This document shows positions 47,479 to 58,662 of a DNA stretch of 64,000 nt, one piece after another (the first letter of the stretch is position 1; each line of letters begins with the position of its first letter). The DNA is from Embiotoca jacksoni (Eukaryota; Chordata; Actinopteri; Embiotocidae). The notes beneath the pieces were generated by a model, which worked only from the letters and a program-made list of their open reading frames with translations, had not been told where the DNA came from and did no database searches. The translations under genes were made by a program, and so were the position numbers. The stretch covers positions 3,648,501-3,712,500 of the forward strand of contig JAKOON010000028.1 of the NCBI GenBank assembly GCA_022577435.1. Direction: 5' to 3'.

Positions 47479-47696
47479 ACCCCCCCCCCCTCCCCCCTCC
47501 CCAAATCTCCTTTCCTTTTCCCTTCCTTCCTCCTTCTGGGTCCTTTTCCATCTCATTTGCTTTATCATTCCGTTCTATATACTTTCTTTTTCTTCATCCT
47601 TTCATTTTCATTTCCTTTTTGTTCTGTTTCCTTTCATCTTTCTTTTTGGTTTGGTTCCTTTTTTTTTTTTTTACTCCTTTTCTTTTGTTGTAAAAA
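47479..47696 (+). repeat. Pyrimidine-rich low-complexity tract
   Basis: About 200 bases dominated by CTTTC/CCTTC wording after a C run. Phe/Ser/Leu-rich frames across it are artefacts. Confidence 0.85.
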
Positions 47697-48119
47697 AATA
47701 AGGTACCTTATCTTTCCATCTACCCTCCGTCCGTCTGTCCGTCAATTCTTTTGTTTTCATTTCTTAAGCGTCCTTTCCCTTCAGAGCTGCAGATTTCATT
47801 CATTCATTACTGTCACATTAAGTGACTAATTACCTTCATAACCACCATAAACAGATGATGGATAACAGCCATTATTTTCATGGACAATGTTTTTCAAAAC
47901 TAAGCCCTTGTTTGCAGTTGCAAAGAAAACCTTCTTCCAATATTTCCTGCGATTGTTTTATTCTTTTCTTCCAGTCTTTCTCGACTTAAACCCCCCCCCA
48001 AAAAAAGAGTTTGTTTGGAGTAAATTCTGGTAAAATTAGCATCACGTATCGAGCACCTGTGACCCTAATAATAACAAGGTATTTTTACGCCGATATTCAT
48101 GTGGCATTCTTCTCCTCTC
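47697..48119. other. Non-coding stretch, nothing recognised
   Basis: AT-rich mixed sequence with no supported feature. Confidence 0.5.
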
Positions 48120-48245
48120 GGACGGTTGAAAAGTCAAAGGTAGAGGGAGAAAGGAGGATGACATTTAGGAAAGGTCACAGGCAGGATTTGAACCCATGTT
48201 ATCGTGTTATGCACCGTAGCCCATGTGCCACCAAAGGCAAACTGA
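48120..48245 (-). mobile_element. tRNA-derived SINE fragment
   Basis: On the minus strand: TGGCACATGGGCTACGG (A-box region, complement 48,215-48,231), GATAACATGGGTTCAAATCC (B-box region, complement about 48,183-48,200), then TGCCTGTGACCTTTCC and AAATGTCATCCTCC. The tRNA-like head, the GTGACCTTTCC-ATGTCATCC body and the pyrimidine stretch match a SINE type common in fish. No poly-A or repeat tail survives and it is degraded. Confidence 0.6.
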
Positions 48246-49319
48246 ATCCTCTTCCTCCTCCTCTTCTGCGACCGACTGACTAGTCCTGTGAAGGTCACCA
48301 GAAGATTAATGAGCCGATCGCTGACGGAGGAAATGTGTCTGACACCGCGGCCTTCCCGTCGCCCTCCTCCCGTAATGATCATCATTTTCTCTTATCTACA
48401 CAGCAGCCGTCTCTCTCAGCAGGATGTTCTGGGTCGGTCTGGAGGACATACCTGCCTTTCACTCTCCATTTGTCTCTCCTCCCTGCTGCCTTCTCATCCC
48501 CGCCATAATGTGAAAAACCTCATTATTCCAAATGTGGTCACCACCAGGGCTTTTTTTTTTTTTTTTTTAGGGATGAAGCATAGTCTGCAGAGCACTCAGA
48601 CAATGTGGGGTCCGCCGTGTCCACGCAAGAGTAGTTCTCAGTATTCATTGAATTTTTTTTTTTTTTTTTTCCCTTAAAGGAACCAATGTCTTGCCTCCAC
48701 AGATCCAAACATTGTTGTGATTCCAGCTCGGAGAAGATGCTTAAAGACTGCAGTTTATAGTAAACGAAGTCCTCTTCAAATCACCACGACAACAAAAATT
48801 CTTCCAGTGATTGAAAGAGGAGGAAAAAGATGCAAAAACATAAATGAGATTCTGAATAAGAATACCTGCATGAATATTTGTATGTCATACTTATATGATC
48901 ATATTATTTACTATTAATTCATTATTACATTAAATTCTGAGAATTTATTCTTATTTCCTTATTTTTTTAATTGGAAAAATTAGGGAAAGGTACTGTGGAG
49001 TTTGAAAACAACTGAATTCATGTTTGAAAGTGAAAATCACAAAGTTTAAGAATTTCAAAAAATTTGTAAGTTCTGACTTATAAATTGAATTCACATTTTT
49101 AAGTAATCAAACTGCAGCAGATCATGTGTTATTGATCCAATCTGATCCAGGTCAGATTTCCATGACTTGTTTCCTTCCTCTAAAGCAGCGTTGCAGACAA
49201 CACTGGATTTGATCGACTCGTCAGAGGCTTGTTCAAGTAAATCAACCTGCAGTTATCGATCACCTGTCAGAAACATGGCCGTGCCTCAAGTTTCCTGAAG
49301 AACATTGCTGACTCGGCGG
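48246..49319. other. Non-coding stretch with T runs
   Basis: T runs at about 48,550-48,568 and 48,652-48,670 and AT-rich DNA at 48,890-49,110. No gene is recognised. Confidence 0.5.
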
Positions 49320-49745
49320 CATTTTGATGGTGAGAAACGTAGCATCAAAGCAAACTCAGGAGTCAAATTGTTATTCTGAAGAAAGAGGAGCTTTCTCAGC
49401 GGAATTTACTCAGTGGATGATGGAAAAAAAAAAAAAAAAAAAAAAAAACAGTCCACTGACAAAAAGTGAATCCCAAAAAGAGACCTGCGTTAAACTCACA
49501 GTGAAACATGGTGGGAGGGAAGATTCAAGTCTGGAGTCGGACACACTGCAGAAAATGGACTCCATCTCGACTGAAGAGAAGCAGAACATCATTCAGAGAC
49601 GTGCTTCACCCTCTGCTCTGATCTTTGTGGAGAAGGATTCATCCTGCAGGACAATGAGCACAAACACACCAAAACAAGGGTCAAAAATGGCCCTTCATGG
49701 CTACTGTAGTTTTCTCAAAAGTATAAAGAGTTGTGTAATCATGTA
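49320..49745 (+). pseudogene. Degraded Tc1/mariner-like transposase fragment
   Basis: One frame carries VKHGG at 49,501-49,515, a hallmark of Tc1-type transposases just downstream of the first catalytic Asp. Another frame carries DNEHKHTK at 49,650-49,673, corresponding to the DN-PKHT motif with the second catalytic Asp. The two are in different frames, so at least one frameshift separates them, and an A run (about 49,429-49,448) interrupts the upstream part. The first Asp, the final Glu region and the terminal inverted repeats are not visible. It is a dead fragment of a cut-and-paste DNA transposon. Family assignment rests on the two motifs. Confidence 0.6.
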
Positions 49746-50185
49746 AGTATCATGTGATCGCTCTCTAATCGATACCCGAGCCTGATGATCCCGTTTGCTC
49801 TTGCAGCTTCATCTCCACTTTGATTTGCAGCGAGACCTTTTCATTTCCCCCACATTCCCTTCGTTTCCTCGCCGAGCGACACTTTCGCACCGAGTAATTT
49901 CTACTTTGATATTTGAAACACTATTTATCATCGCTTATTGACAGACTTGGTTCAAAGCGAACGTTTGTTTACATAAAAGTGTCACAAATTTCCTTTAGAA
50001 ATGACACCAAGTGACATGTTTATTCTGCTATCACGGAGGTGTTCATGTCATTTAACAAATTATACATCAAACAAACAAAAATAACACGGAGGGAGAAAAA
50101 AGAAAAGAGAAAAGCTCCTGCCTGGCACACTGACAGCTCGACGTGGCAGCAGAGAAAACATTTCTTATCCACTCTCTCCTGCTTT
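49746..50185. other. Non-coding stretch, nothing recognised
   Basis: Mixed sequence with no supported feature. Confidence 0.5.
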
Positions 50186-50345
50186 TCCTTCCAGTTTCCT
50201 CTCGTTGCCTCAGGTTTCTCCTCGTTGCTGCTTAATTAGCTGCACATCTCCTTTGAATTACACTTAAAGAAGAGTCGGTGCCGCGGGTCCGGGTCAGGGC
50301 TTCTCTCTGCTAATTACCACTTAGCTCCAAGTGCCACTCTGTGTT
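50186..50345. promoter_or_regulatory. Candidate regulatory block with NK/homeodomain-like sites
   Basis: Contains CTGCTTAATTAGCTGC, GAATTACACTTAAAG and CTAATTACCACTTAGC, then TCCAAGTGCCA. CCACTTA and CAAGTG are NK2-type sites facing each other around 50,320-50,337. No coding frame. Inference only. Confidence 0.3.
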
Positions 50346-50372
50346 GCGTTGGGCCGGATAGAGGGGACGTGC

Positions 50373-50373
<1 letters not shown>

Positions 50374-50420
<47 letters not shown>
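50374..50420 (+). repeat. GT microsatellite
   Basis: (GT)n of about 47 bases with one phase slip at 50,400/50,401. Confidence 0.95.
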
Positions 50421-50421
<1 letters not shown>

Positions 50422-50545
50422 TGGAGAGTCAAAGTTCTTTGTTTCATATCCGTTTTCTAGTCTTTTTTCTTCTAATGAGTCGTTTACAAAAGCTAAAAAA
50501 AATCAAACGTATAAACACACGACTTCTCATAGGACAGATGGAGAA

Positions 50546-50551
<6 letters not shown>

Positions 50552-50589
<38 letters not shown>
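50552..50589 (+). repeat. GT microsatellite
   Basis: (GT)19, only about 130 bases from the preceding GT run. Confidence 0.95.
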
Positions 50590-50592
<3 letters not shown>

Positions 50593-50649
50593 CAGGGTTC
50601 AGGGCTACTAGCCTGAGGGGTCAAGAAGCCTCCTTCTTGCCAAGGTAAT

Positions 50650-51265
50650 CAAAAGAATAAGATTTGAGAAAAGAAATGAAAATCAGTTACAAAATGACCA
50701 CAAAGAGCTGCAAAACGACTATAAAGCGATTCAGAAACGCTACAAAAAGACGCAAAGCGAAGAAATTGAAAACAGCCAGAATGAGACACAAAAGGACCAA
50801 AAACAGCCCCAAACTAAAACAAAACGATGCAAAAGAAACAAAAGAAAAAGATGGATGAAAATAAATTTAAATCTGACACACAAAATGACCGTAAAGACCA
50901 CAAAGAGACACGAAATGACCACAAAGAGCTGCAAAACGACTATAGAGCGACTCAAAAACGCTAGAATTGAGAAGACAGATTGAGGACAAAAAGACCAAAA
51001 ACAGACACACAAAACAAAAATAAAGTGATGCAAACTAACCAAAAGAAAAAAAGACCCCAAAAGAGACACAAAAAAAAAGCACCACAAAGAGCTGCGTAAA
51101 CCACTATAAGGCGAATCAAAAACACGACAGAGACACAAAACATACAAATGCAAAACAGCCAGAATGAGAAACACAAAATAAAAACAAAGTGATGCAAAAT
51201 AACCAAAAGAAAAAGAACCGCAAAATAATGCACGAATCCAGAGATGAAAAAAAAGAAGAAAAAAG
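50650..51265 (+). repeat. Degenerate AC/AG-rich minisatellite
   Basis: CCACAAAGAGCTGCAAAACG, then ACTATAAAGCGATTC, recurs near 50,699, 50,920 and 51,082 with changes, embedded in ACAAAATGACC/ACACAAAAGACC wording with a sub-period of roughly 10-12 bases. It is strongly strand-asymmetric (very few T on the plus strand), so minus frames are Phe/Leu-rich artefacts. Confidence 0.75.
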
Positions 51266-51372
51266 ACAAACTGAACTACGTTTGTTGTTGTGTTTGACTG
51301 CTACTGTATGCAGGAGGTTGAGGGCCTTTTATACAACTGTACCCAGGGGTTGTGTTTCATAATCCGTCCATG

Positions 51373-51374
<2 letters not shown>

Positions 51375-51409
<35 letters not shown>
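51375..51409 (+). repeat. GT microsatellite
   Basis: (GT)17. Confidence 0.95.
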
Positions 51410-51410
<1 letters not shown>

Positions 51411-51520
51411 TGTAAAGTTGTTGGAGTTTGAGTGCACGCTCGCTGTCCAAGTTTTCTTTGAGTTTTTTTTCTTTCTTACTTCTGTTCTCCAGATGTCACA
51501 CTCGCCTGCATAAGTGATGA

Positions 51521-51606
<86 letters not shown>
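51521..51606 (+). repeat. Long CA microsatellite with a CG lead-in
   Basis: ACGCGCGCGC followed by (AC)38 to 51,606. Alternating purine-pyrimidine over more than 80 bases, a Z-DNA-prone sequence. Confidence 0.95.
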
Positions 51607-51610
<4 letters not shown>

Positions 51611-52419
51611 TCCAGCACACGTCACACTGTCTTTACAGGGAGTCGTTAGTTAGTTTGCATCACACAGTTATCATGCGCGAGTCCTCCCATCTGCTCACAC
51701 TGCCGCCCGGCCTCATTACCGGGAGCTCCTGTTGATAACACACTCCTGCTTCGTTTTTTTTTTTTTGTTGTTGTTGTTTTTTTTAAGGACTCCATAAATG
51801 ATTCAGTAATTAAGAGGTTTGTGCTGTTGGCTTTTACTCTGCGACTCTTCCTCCTCCTCCTGCTCCTCACACTGACAGCTCCGCGGTAGGAGAAAGGGAA
51901 ACTCCTCAGAGTCAACTTTATTTCTCCTTTTCTTTTGATCTCCGGAGTCATAACGAGCTGAAAGCTGCTTCATTGACCTTTTCTTTTTTTTCTTTATTTG
52001 TTTACTACAACTGGGAAATTTAATGATAGATTATTAATATTGGGATGCGGGAACGGGTATTGCTTTGGGGCTTTTTTTTTTTGTGGTCCATATAATAATT
52101 TTACTTACTGTGCCTTTTGTGGACGCTGTTAGTTTATTACTCTGCAGAATATCTCAACGCATCACTAGTTTGGGTCGAAGCTGCTGGTGAGAGTTGGACG
52201 CGGGCCAAAACAAACGAGCGTGCGATATTCTCAGTGGATCCGGGGGTTTTATTCAAAGATGTTTCTGCACATAAGAGAAGGCGTCGCGCCCCGTTGGATG
52301 TAAAAATCGGTCTCGCATTTGTAAGGATTGTCTCTCAGATTGGTGTTTTTGTTGTCGTTTTGGATCTAGACGAACGTTTTCTGTTATTACCTCACCCAAC
52401 AGTTTCTTTTGTTGTTTGT
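51607..52419. other. Non-coding stretch, nothing recognised
   Basis: T-rich runs at about 51,757-51,784 and 52,070-52,082. AAATGATTCAGTAATTAAGAG (near 51,795) is homeodomain-rich but isolated. No gene is supported. Confidence 0.45.
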
Positions 52420-52560
52420 TTGTCTAGTTGTCACCAGGATTACGGAAAAACTACCGGCCTGATTGCCAGGAACTTTGGTGGAAGGGTGCACCATAGGCGA
52501 AGGGCCAACCTATTGAATTCTGAAGCGGATCCGAATCACAAGTCGGAAACACGACTTGTT
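52420..52560 (+). repeat. Fragment of a widespread teleost dispersed repeat
   Basis: CCAGGATTACGGAAAAACTA, CCGGCCTGATTGCCAGGAAC, TTTGGTGGAAGGGTG, CACCATAGG, AGGGCCAACC and GCGGATCCGAATCAC follow the order of a common fish repeat with GATTTCTCAAAAACTACTGG-type wording. The match is from memory. The 152-codon frame running through it (52,117-52,575) is therefore unlikely to be a gene. Confidence 0.5.
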
Positions 52561-53519
52561 ATTCAGTTATTTTAACATTTTAGATCTAAAAGGTCAAAGG
52601 TCAACTTCACTTTATTCTCCAAACTCTTTTCTGTCCATTATTCAACACCTTAACTCAGCAACTGCGCTGACTGTGTCGATCTTCTGTGTTGTAAACGCGA
52701 GTAGAGCGTCAATGTTTTTGCAGCAGCATTCATATTTGCAGCATCGCCTGCTGCCATGGCAACAACTTGTTCAATCAGAATCCGATTTATTGGTCAAGCG
52801 TGTCAGCGCATGAATAGACACACCGATACAGTAGACATAAAACAAACAAAGCTGTACGAAGGCAAGTACTTATTTATGCCCAACTCACAAATAAACTGTC
52901 GACGGAGACATAAAACAGCGAGGTGGTTAACCCCCCCCCGATCAGTGTTGACGGTCGAATTGTAGTCAGGCTGTGACCCTGCAGCAGCGGTCCGCTACCT
53001 CATGCTGTTCTGAGTGAGTTTATTTGTGTGTGTGTGTGTGTGATCAGAGTTACCCCCCCCCCTCCCTCCCCGGCGATCCAGCCTGCTGCTGTGGACTCGG
53101 GTCAGGTCAGGGGAGACTGATACTTCCTCCCTGTTTGTTCTGTGTTTTAATGCCTTCCCTCCCCTCGCTCTTTCTCTTCATCTGCCTACACAATCTTCAT
53201 CACTCCATCCCTTCCTCTTCCTCATTCGTTTCCCCATCCTTCCTTTCCTTCCTTCCTTCTTCAAGATTCTCCATCTTCTTTCCCTCCCCGTCATTTATCT
53301 TAGTGTCTTCGCATCCCTTTCTCTTTCATTGCTCATTTTCCTCCCTCATTCACCCCCCTTAATGATTCTTCATCCTTTCCTCTCCTCTTCCTCTTCCCCT
53401 CTGGCCTGGGTCACGGAGGCAGAGCTCCCCAGGGCGTCGGTTATGTAAGAGCTTAGCGTGATGATGTGATGTGTGGGGAAGTGTTTCAGCGGCCGAGCTG
53501 CTCAGACCCCCACCGCCAG

Positions 53520-53523
<4 letters not shown>
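52561..53523. other. Non-coding stretch with pyrimidine tract
   Basis: (GT)9 at 53,024-53,041, C run at about 53,053-53,061, and a long C/T-rich tract at about 53,140-53,405. No gene is supported. Confidence 0.5.

Positions 53524-53561
<38 letters not shown>
53524..53561 (+). repeat. CA microsatellite
   Basis: (CA)19. Confidence 0.95.
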
Positions 53562-53563
<2 letters not shown>

Positions 53564-53722
53564 CTGCAAGCAAGAGCTGCATGCAAGCTGGCATTTTACC
53601 ATGAGTTGTACTCCTGCTCAGACTTCTTATCTGTGCGGTGTGGAAACAGAAACATCTGAGCAGCTTCGACACTCACACGTTTAATTCTAATCTACATTTT
53701 ATCAGCCATGTCTCCGTACAGC

Positions 53723-53723
<1 letters not shown>

Positions 53724-53768
<45 letters not shown>
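53724..53768 (+). repeat. CTAT tetranucleotide microsatellite
   Basis: (CTAT)11, a GATA-type tetranucleotide on the other strand. Confidence 0.95.
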
Positions 53769-53884
53769 ATTACCTCACATCCTCTTATTTTCTTTTACTG
53801 ACCTACAGCGCTGCGCAGCGGCTTTAAATTTCATATCCTTCGCGAAGCAACAACAGGAGGCCGTCATAAAGCGACAGCAGTTGG

Positions 53885-54425
53885 TGCGGCCTCCATCTTA
53901 GTGAGTCTGGAACAAGCGGCAACCAACAGTGACGTCACCAGTCGGTGTATGAACGGCCGTTGTGAAGCCTCCAGTTCAGATTTTGTCCGTTGCCATCTTA
54001 CTAGTTCGGAGCAGTTTGGAGCAGGAAGTGACCATATTTGGACGAGCTGGGGAGGAGCGAGTGGTGGATCTGACTGGAAACCCGACGATACTACGTCCCG
54101 CCCACCGATAGCTGTAACCTGACTGCGCCACAGACCTGTCAATTAAACAGACACGCCCCCAAAAACATGTTTTACAAGTTTATTTTCTAATTACGACAGG
54201 ATTATTTTCAGATGGACCGCCAGAAAACTAGAAAGAGTGACTTTAGCTAACAACACCGAAATAACTCGGAGACATTTTTATTGACTTTCATGAGAGAAGT
54301 TGAATGGGAGTATATGGAGCTGGAGGCTTTTTGGAGCCGACCTCTAGTGGCCCTCTGTGGTATTGCAGCTTAAGGCACTTCTGCATCGGCCTCATTTTTC
54401 AGACCCGGAAGCTACGACCACTTTT
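53885..54425 (+). repeat. Dispersed repeat family A, longest fragment (3)
   Basis: Carries the motifs seen in fragments 1 and 2 in one piece: AGTGACCATATTTGGACGAG, GGTGGATCTGACTGG, CGTCCCGCCCACCGATAGC, GTCAATTAAACAGACACGCC, ATTTTCTAATTACGACAGG and GATGGACCGCCAGAAAACTA. An outer part follows with GCCGACCTCTAGTGGCC and GGCCTCATTTTTCAGACCCG. It has no coding frame of a transposase or reverse transcriptase. Its limits are approximate. Confidence 0.65.
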
Positions 54426-55325
54426 ATATCCAGTCTGTGGTCTGGAACTGCATGCAGAGACAGAAGACAGACAGAAAACCCTTTTAGGTACCAAAAGAAA
54501 TTCACTACACCCGGTTTTATTTTCCTCTACACTGGACATAAATTGGATTCCGACTTCTAATTGGTATTCCTTGAGGTAAAACTGTGCAAATAAAATAACA
54601 AACGCTTTCCTGTGTTCGCACTCTCGCCGTCTTTGCCTCATGAACACACAACAAAAGACGCACTATGAATCCACCTACATCTCTCCCATTGCACCCGTCA
54701 AACCCTGAATGCTGGCGCTGTTAGCGTCACGCACTGCCTACCGAGCTGCAAATTCCCTTTTTAAATCACGCAAACGAGACACACAAGCATGTGTGGAAGG
54801 AAGGAAGCGAATGCTGGAAACCACGACGGAGGGCTGCCTGGCGACCATACGGCCTCGATCCCACTCTAATAGGCCTATTAGTCACAGAAACAGACTGTGA
54901 GTGATTATGAGCAATCAGGCTATACAGAGAAAGACCACTAAGGGAAACGGGGGCATGAGAGGAAAGAGGGGGGTGGGAGGGGGGGGACAGAAAAAGGGAC
55001 AGATGAAGGAAGAGAAGGGGAAAATGTAAAAGAGAGAAATATGATAGCGACGAGACGGCAGGAAATGGAGGAGCAGACAGTCCCTGAGCTGCTATTATCA
55101 CTCCGCACAAAAAGGTTAATTAAGGCATTCAGAGCAGCAAAAAATATTCAACACGGAGCAGGCTGGACGCACTTCAGCCTCCAACCTTACATCACACAAA
55201 TCAAATGAACGCGGCCGGACGCTCGTATTCAGAGGCGGACAATGCAGCGCGGCTAATCGGCCTCGCAGCTTAAAGACGCTCATTTGTCAACATCAGTATG
55301 GCAGGGCAATACAGATCCATCTCTG

Positions 55326-55328
<3 letters not shown>
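54426..55328. other. Non-coding stretch with purine tract and possible conserved segment
   Basis: Purine-rich DNA at about 54,935-55,080. Balanced DNA at 55,095-55,300 (AAGGTTAATTAAGGCATTC, GCGCGGCTAATCGGCC) may be regulatory. No exon is supported. Confidence 0.4.

Positions 55329-55368
<40 letters not shown>
55329..55368 (+). repeat. GT microsatellite
   Basis: (TG)20 followed by GGTTGAACC. Confidence 0.95.
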
Positions 55369-55369
<1 letters not shown>

Positions 55370-57700
55370 TTGAACCCACCGCTGCCGCCGCCACCACCAC
55401 AGCTGCAATATGGCTGTGGTCGCCATGGCTACAGCGAACGCAGCTCGGGGGTTCGTTCTCATTAAGGAGTTAATTACCTGCTGTGGAAATATTTTTCACC
55501 TTCGGCTGATGAGGTCGTCGTCAGAAGACGGTTGGGAGGCAGAGCGGCTGCTTTTTACAGTCAGGAAACGACAAAATAAAACAATTTATATGATAATATC
55601 ATCAAAATAACAGCTTCGTGTGCCATTATTCAGCATTATCATTATTAATAAAAATGCATGTGGAGGACTTCTGCATGTATTCTTCTGTATTGTGTAGTAA
55701 TTTTCTCATTTTTAAGTATATATTATATATATGTGCAAATATATTAACTGGATGTGCTTTAAATATGTACAAGCATACCAAATTATTTACTGTGAATATA
55801 AATATTTGATACTTTCTTATTGCATATTTACCATATTAACACTGAGTACTTATAAATGAGATTGAGGACCAGTCCAACTTTAAGCAGTAAAAAAGAGGAT
55901 TAGTGTATATTTAATGCTTCTGTAGTTTAAGTGAAACTATTAAGCACCAGTAGGTTTTCAAAGATGCTGAAGTTTACTCCCTTATCTAAATCACAATTTG
56001 CTCATTTAATTTTCCTGCGCAGGATAGAAACATCTGCCAAAAGTGGCTGTGAATAAAACCATCAAACTCCCATTTAACCTGAAGTAAAATAAAACACTGA
56101 TGCACCATGAACTCTCTCTCTCTCTCTCTGATTGAGGAGTTTACGCCGATGCGTCCCGTTTCCTCTTTTCTGAATTGGCTCTCTTAACTGTCGCCCTAAA
56201 TTTGGAGCACATCCCTCCCTCATCAATAAACCACTATATCACGGTGAGGTAGTAAGTAGGCAGCAAATAATCACAGTAAACACGATCACAATAATAATGA
56301 TGGTAATTGTCTGTGCTAATGCTGCCAGCAGCTCTCTAAAGCCCTGTTTGTTTTCTGATCCCTCTTCACAGGAGTCATTTTGGTCTAATGGTCCGTTTAA
56401 TCTGTCTCTCTCCCGCTCTCTCTTCCTCCTCCCTCTCCCTTCATCTCTGTTCCCTCCTTCTTTGTCTGAAATGGAGCGTGCGACACACTAAATGGAGATA
56501 ATAGAGGCTCCATTTTGCTGCTAAGAGGGTAATTTGGGAACTCTTTGAAAACATAATTCTCATAACAGCAAAAACGGAGTTGATTGTTCCTTTGTTAGTC
56601 TATTTGTCGCAGATCTAATTCAAAAGGCTGTTTGCTGGTCGTTTTTAATCGTGAAAAAAAAAAAAGGTCCTCGAAAAGTGATTTAAAACATCTGAAAACA
56701 TTAACACCTCAAAAGAAATTGATCCTGGAAAATCAAAAACAATAACGAGGCTCTCAAGAAATAAAGTGAAGCCTCTTTTGATTCAAAATGACTGCTGATG
56801 TTTCAAATGATAAACATGCTGTATTGTTTTAACCAGGCAAAGGAATAAATATGGATTTGTAGTCAGATATTAATTATTTGCTTTAGTTTGCTAAAGTTTG
56901 CTTTAGACAAAAAAAAAATCATTCAGGGTATAAACAGCACGTAAACAACCCTAAAAACTAAACGTAAGCTGCAGCAACCTGCTCGACTAACCTGAATATT
57001 ATGCGTTTCCACTTGTAATTCTTGAGTTTAGCCTCAGCGGCTCTTATATGAGTGGGAAAGAACAAGATAAAGCCGTATAAACTAATCTATGTGAGCGCTT
57101 ATTAAATTTACCCCACAAATATGTTAAGGCAACACAGGTTAACAACGTAATGCAGGAAAAGCAAAGGCACAGAGGGAAAGGTTGAGGCCGTTGGGAAGAT
57201 CAACATTTTCCTCAGATGTGGGATATTATCCAAGTTATGAAAACAAACCCAGCATGACTGAAATTACAATATGTTAGCTAGTCTACACTGTAAATATGAC
57301 CCCATTTGAACGTTAACCCGACCCCTGATCCCAACCCTTCCCCAGTTCAACCCACAAAAGTCCATATCTTATTAAGTGAATACAGAACTGGGGAACAGCT
57401 TTTCAGGTACCATTATGTGCTATATAGAGCTGTGGAACTTATAACATAATTATAACTCCAGTGTTCATCCACTTCGCTGCATGGGCAACTGAATGGCCGA
57501 TCTTAATTTGCTATAGACTTGTTTTTCCTGTATAAACAAAACCATAAGAATCATTTTAAATGAGGACAAATACGGTCTTGTTCCTGGTGCACGTTAGCAT
57601 TTAGTCCAAAACTCAAGCTATTGTTTGCATGTTAACTTGGTGATGCTGTAAACTGGCAGCTCGGCTGAAATTGCACCCCGCCCCCCACCGTGTAATTTTT
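55369..57700. other. Non-coding, mostly AT-rich stretch
   Basis: (CT)8-9 at about 56,112-56,129 and C/T-rich DNA at 56,400-56,465. A perfect 8-bp inverted repeat AAATGGAG/CTCCATTT lies near 56,490-56,515 with AGGGTAATTTGGG beyond it, possibly regulatory. No gene, tRNA or convincing repeat seen. Confidence 0.45.
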
Positions 57701-58662
57701 GGTGGAAACTATTCATCATGGGAAACGGGAACGTTACAGTGACGCTCAGACTGGAACATTATTTGGTGAGATTTATGTGTTTATGGTTTTTTTGGGGGGG
57801 GTTGGGGGGTGGGAGAAGGTTAGAAGTTTTTAAAGGCATGCTGATCCAAGCCACCGGAGTAATTAAACATTTAGACTTAATTACAGACAACATAATTAAA
57901 CAGCTGAATAAATGAAAACCACACTGTAACGCGAGATTTAAGTATCGGGGTTTTTTTGGTGTTTTTTTTTTAATGTCTTGTTGTCGTCCGCTTCCATCAC
58001 ACTGACAGAGAAAAGACACCGACTGGGCCGATATTCAGGTCAATCAATATACCGGTCCTCTTGATGAAAACGTGAGGTTGTGGCCCAGTTTTCAGACAGG
58101 ACTTTCTAATATTCTGCCGACAGCTTGGAGGCGTTGGAGCGGTGCTACAGGCCGACTGACAGGCCGGTTTCTGTCCCCCCCCCCCAAGGAGAGAAACATG
58201 TCCCCAAGTCAAATTAGATCCGCTGACATCTCCCCGGTTCTCCCCTTTTTCCTCGCTGTGTGTTCGACCGAGCCCGCGGTACTTCCAAGGCCTCCGAAGA
58301 CGAGTCGTGGGAATGGCAGAGCCGAGGAGAAGACGAGGAAGAAGAAGAAGAAGAAGAAAAACGTGCGCCGCGCTCTGCCACAGATGGCAGCGACGAGCGC
58401 GTCTGAGAACATCATGCTCTGCTGAGGAAGCGTCAAATTGAATTTGTTGGAGGAAAACAGGTGTGCCGAGTTAGGTGCTGTCGTATTAATGTGGCTTTCT
58501 GTCTCTCACACGTGTACTCACGTGAGCACACACGCATCCGAGTTAACTCAGCCTTTTAAAGTTGAAATGGAAGGATAATTTAACACTTAAATATATTCAT
58601 TGAACCTTGATGTGGGCCCCTCAGTCGGTACCTTGGCTGCATTTTTGAGTGAGACAAATTGT
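57701..58662. other. Non-coding stretch, nothing recognised
   Basis: G runs at about 57,793-57,810, T run 57,961-57,971, C run at about 58,176-58,186 and (GAA)n at about 58,336-58,360. Short frames follow these repeats. No gene is supported. Confidence 0.45.

Noticed and set aside
47479..47696. Membrane-protein-like frames (Phe/Leu/Ser rich)
   Set aside because: Direct translation of a C/T low-complexity tract.
52117..52575. 152-codon plus-strand frame
   Set aside because: Its 3' third overlaps a recognisable dispersed repeat and the rest has no domain.
56243..56265. let-7/miR-98-like TGAGGTAGTAAGT
   Set aside because: Matches the first 13 bases only. The remainder diverges and there is no complementary arm at hairpin distance.
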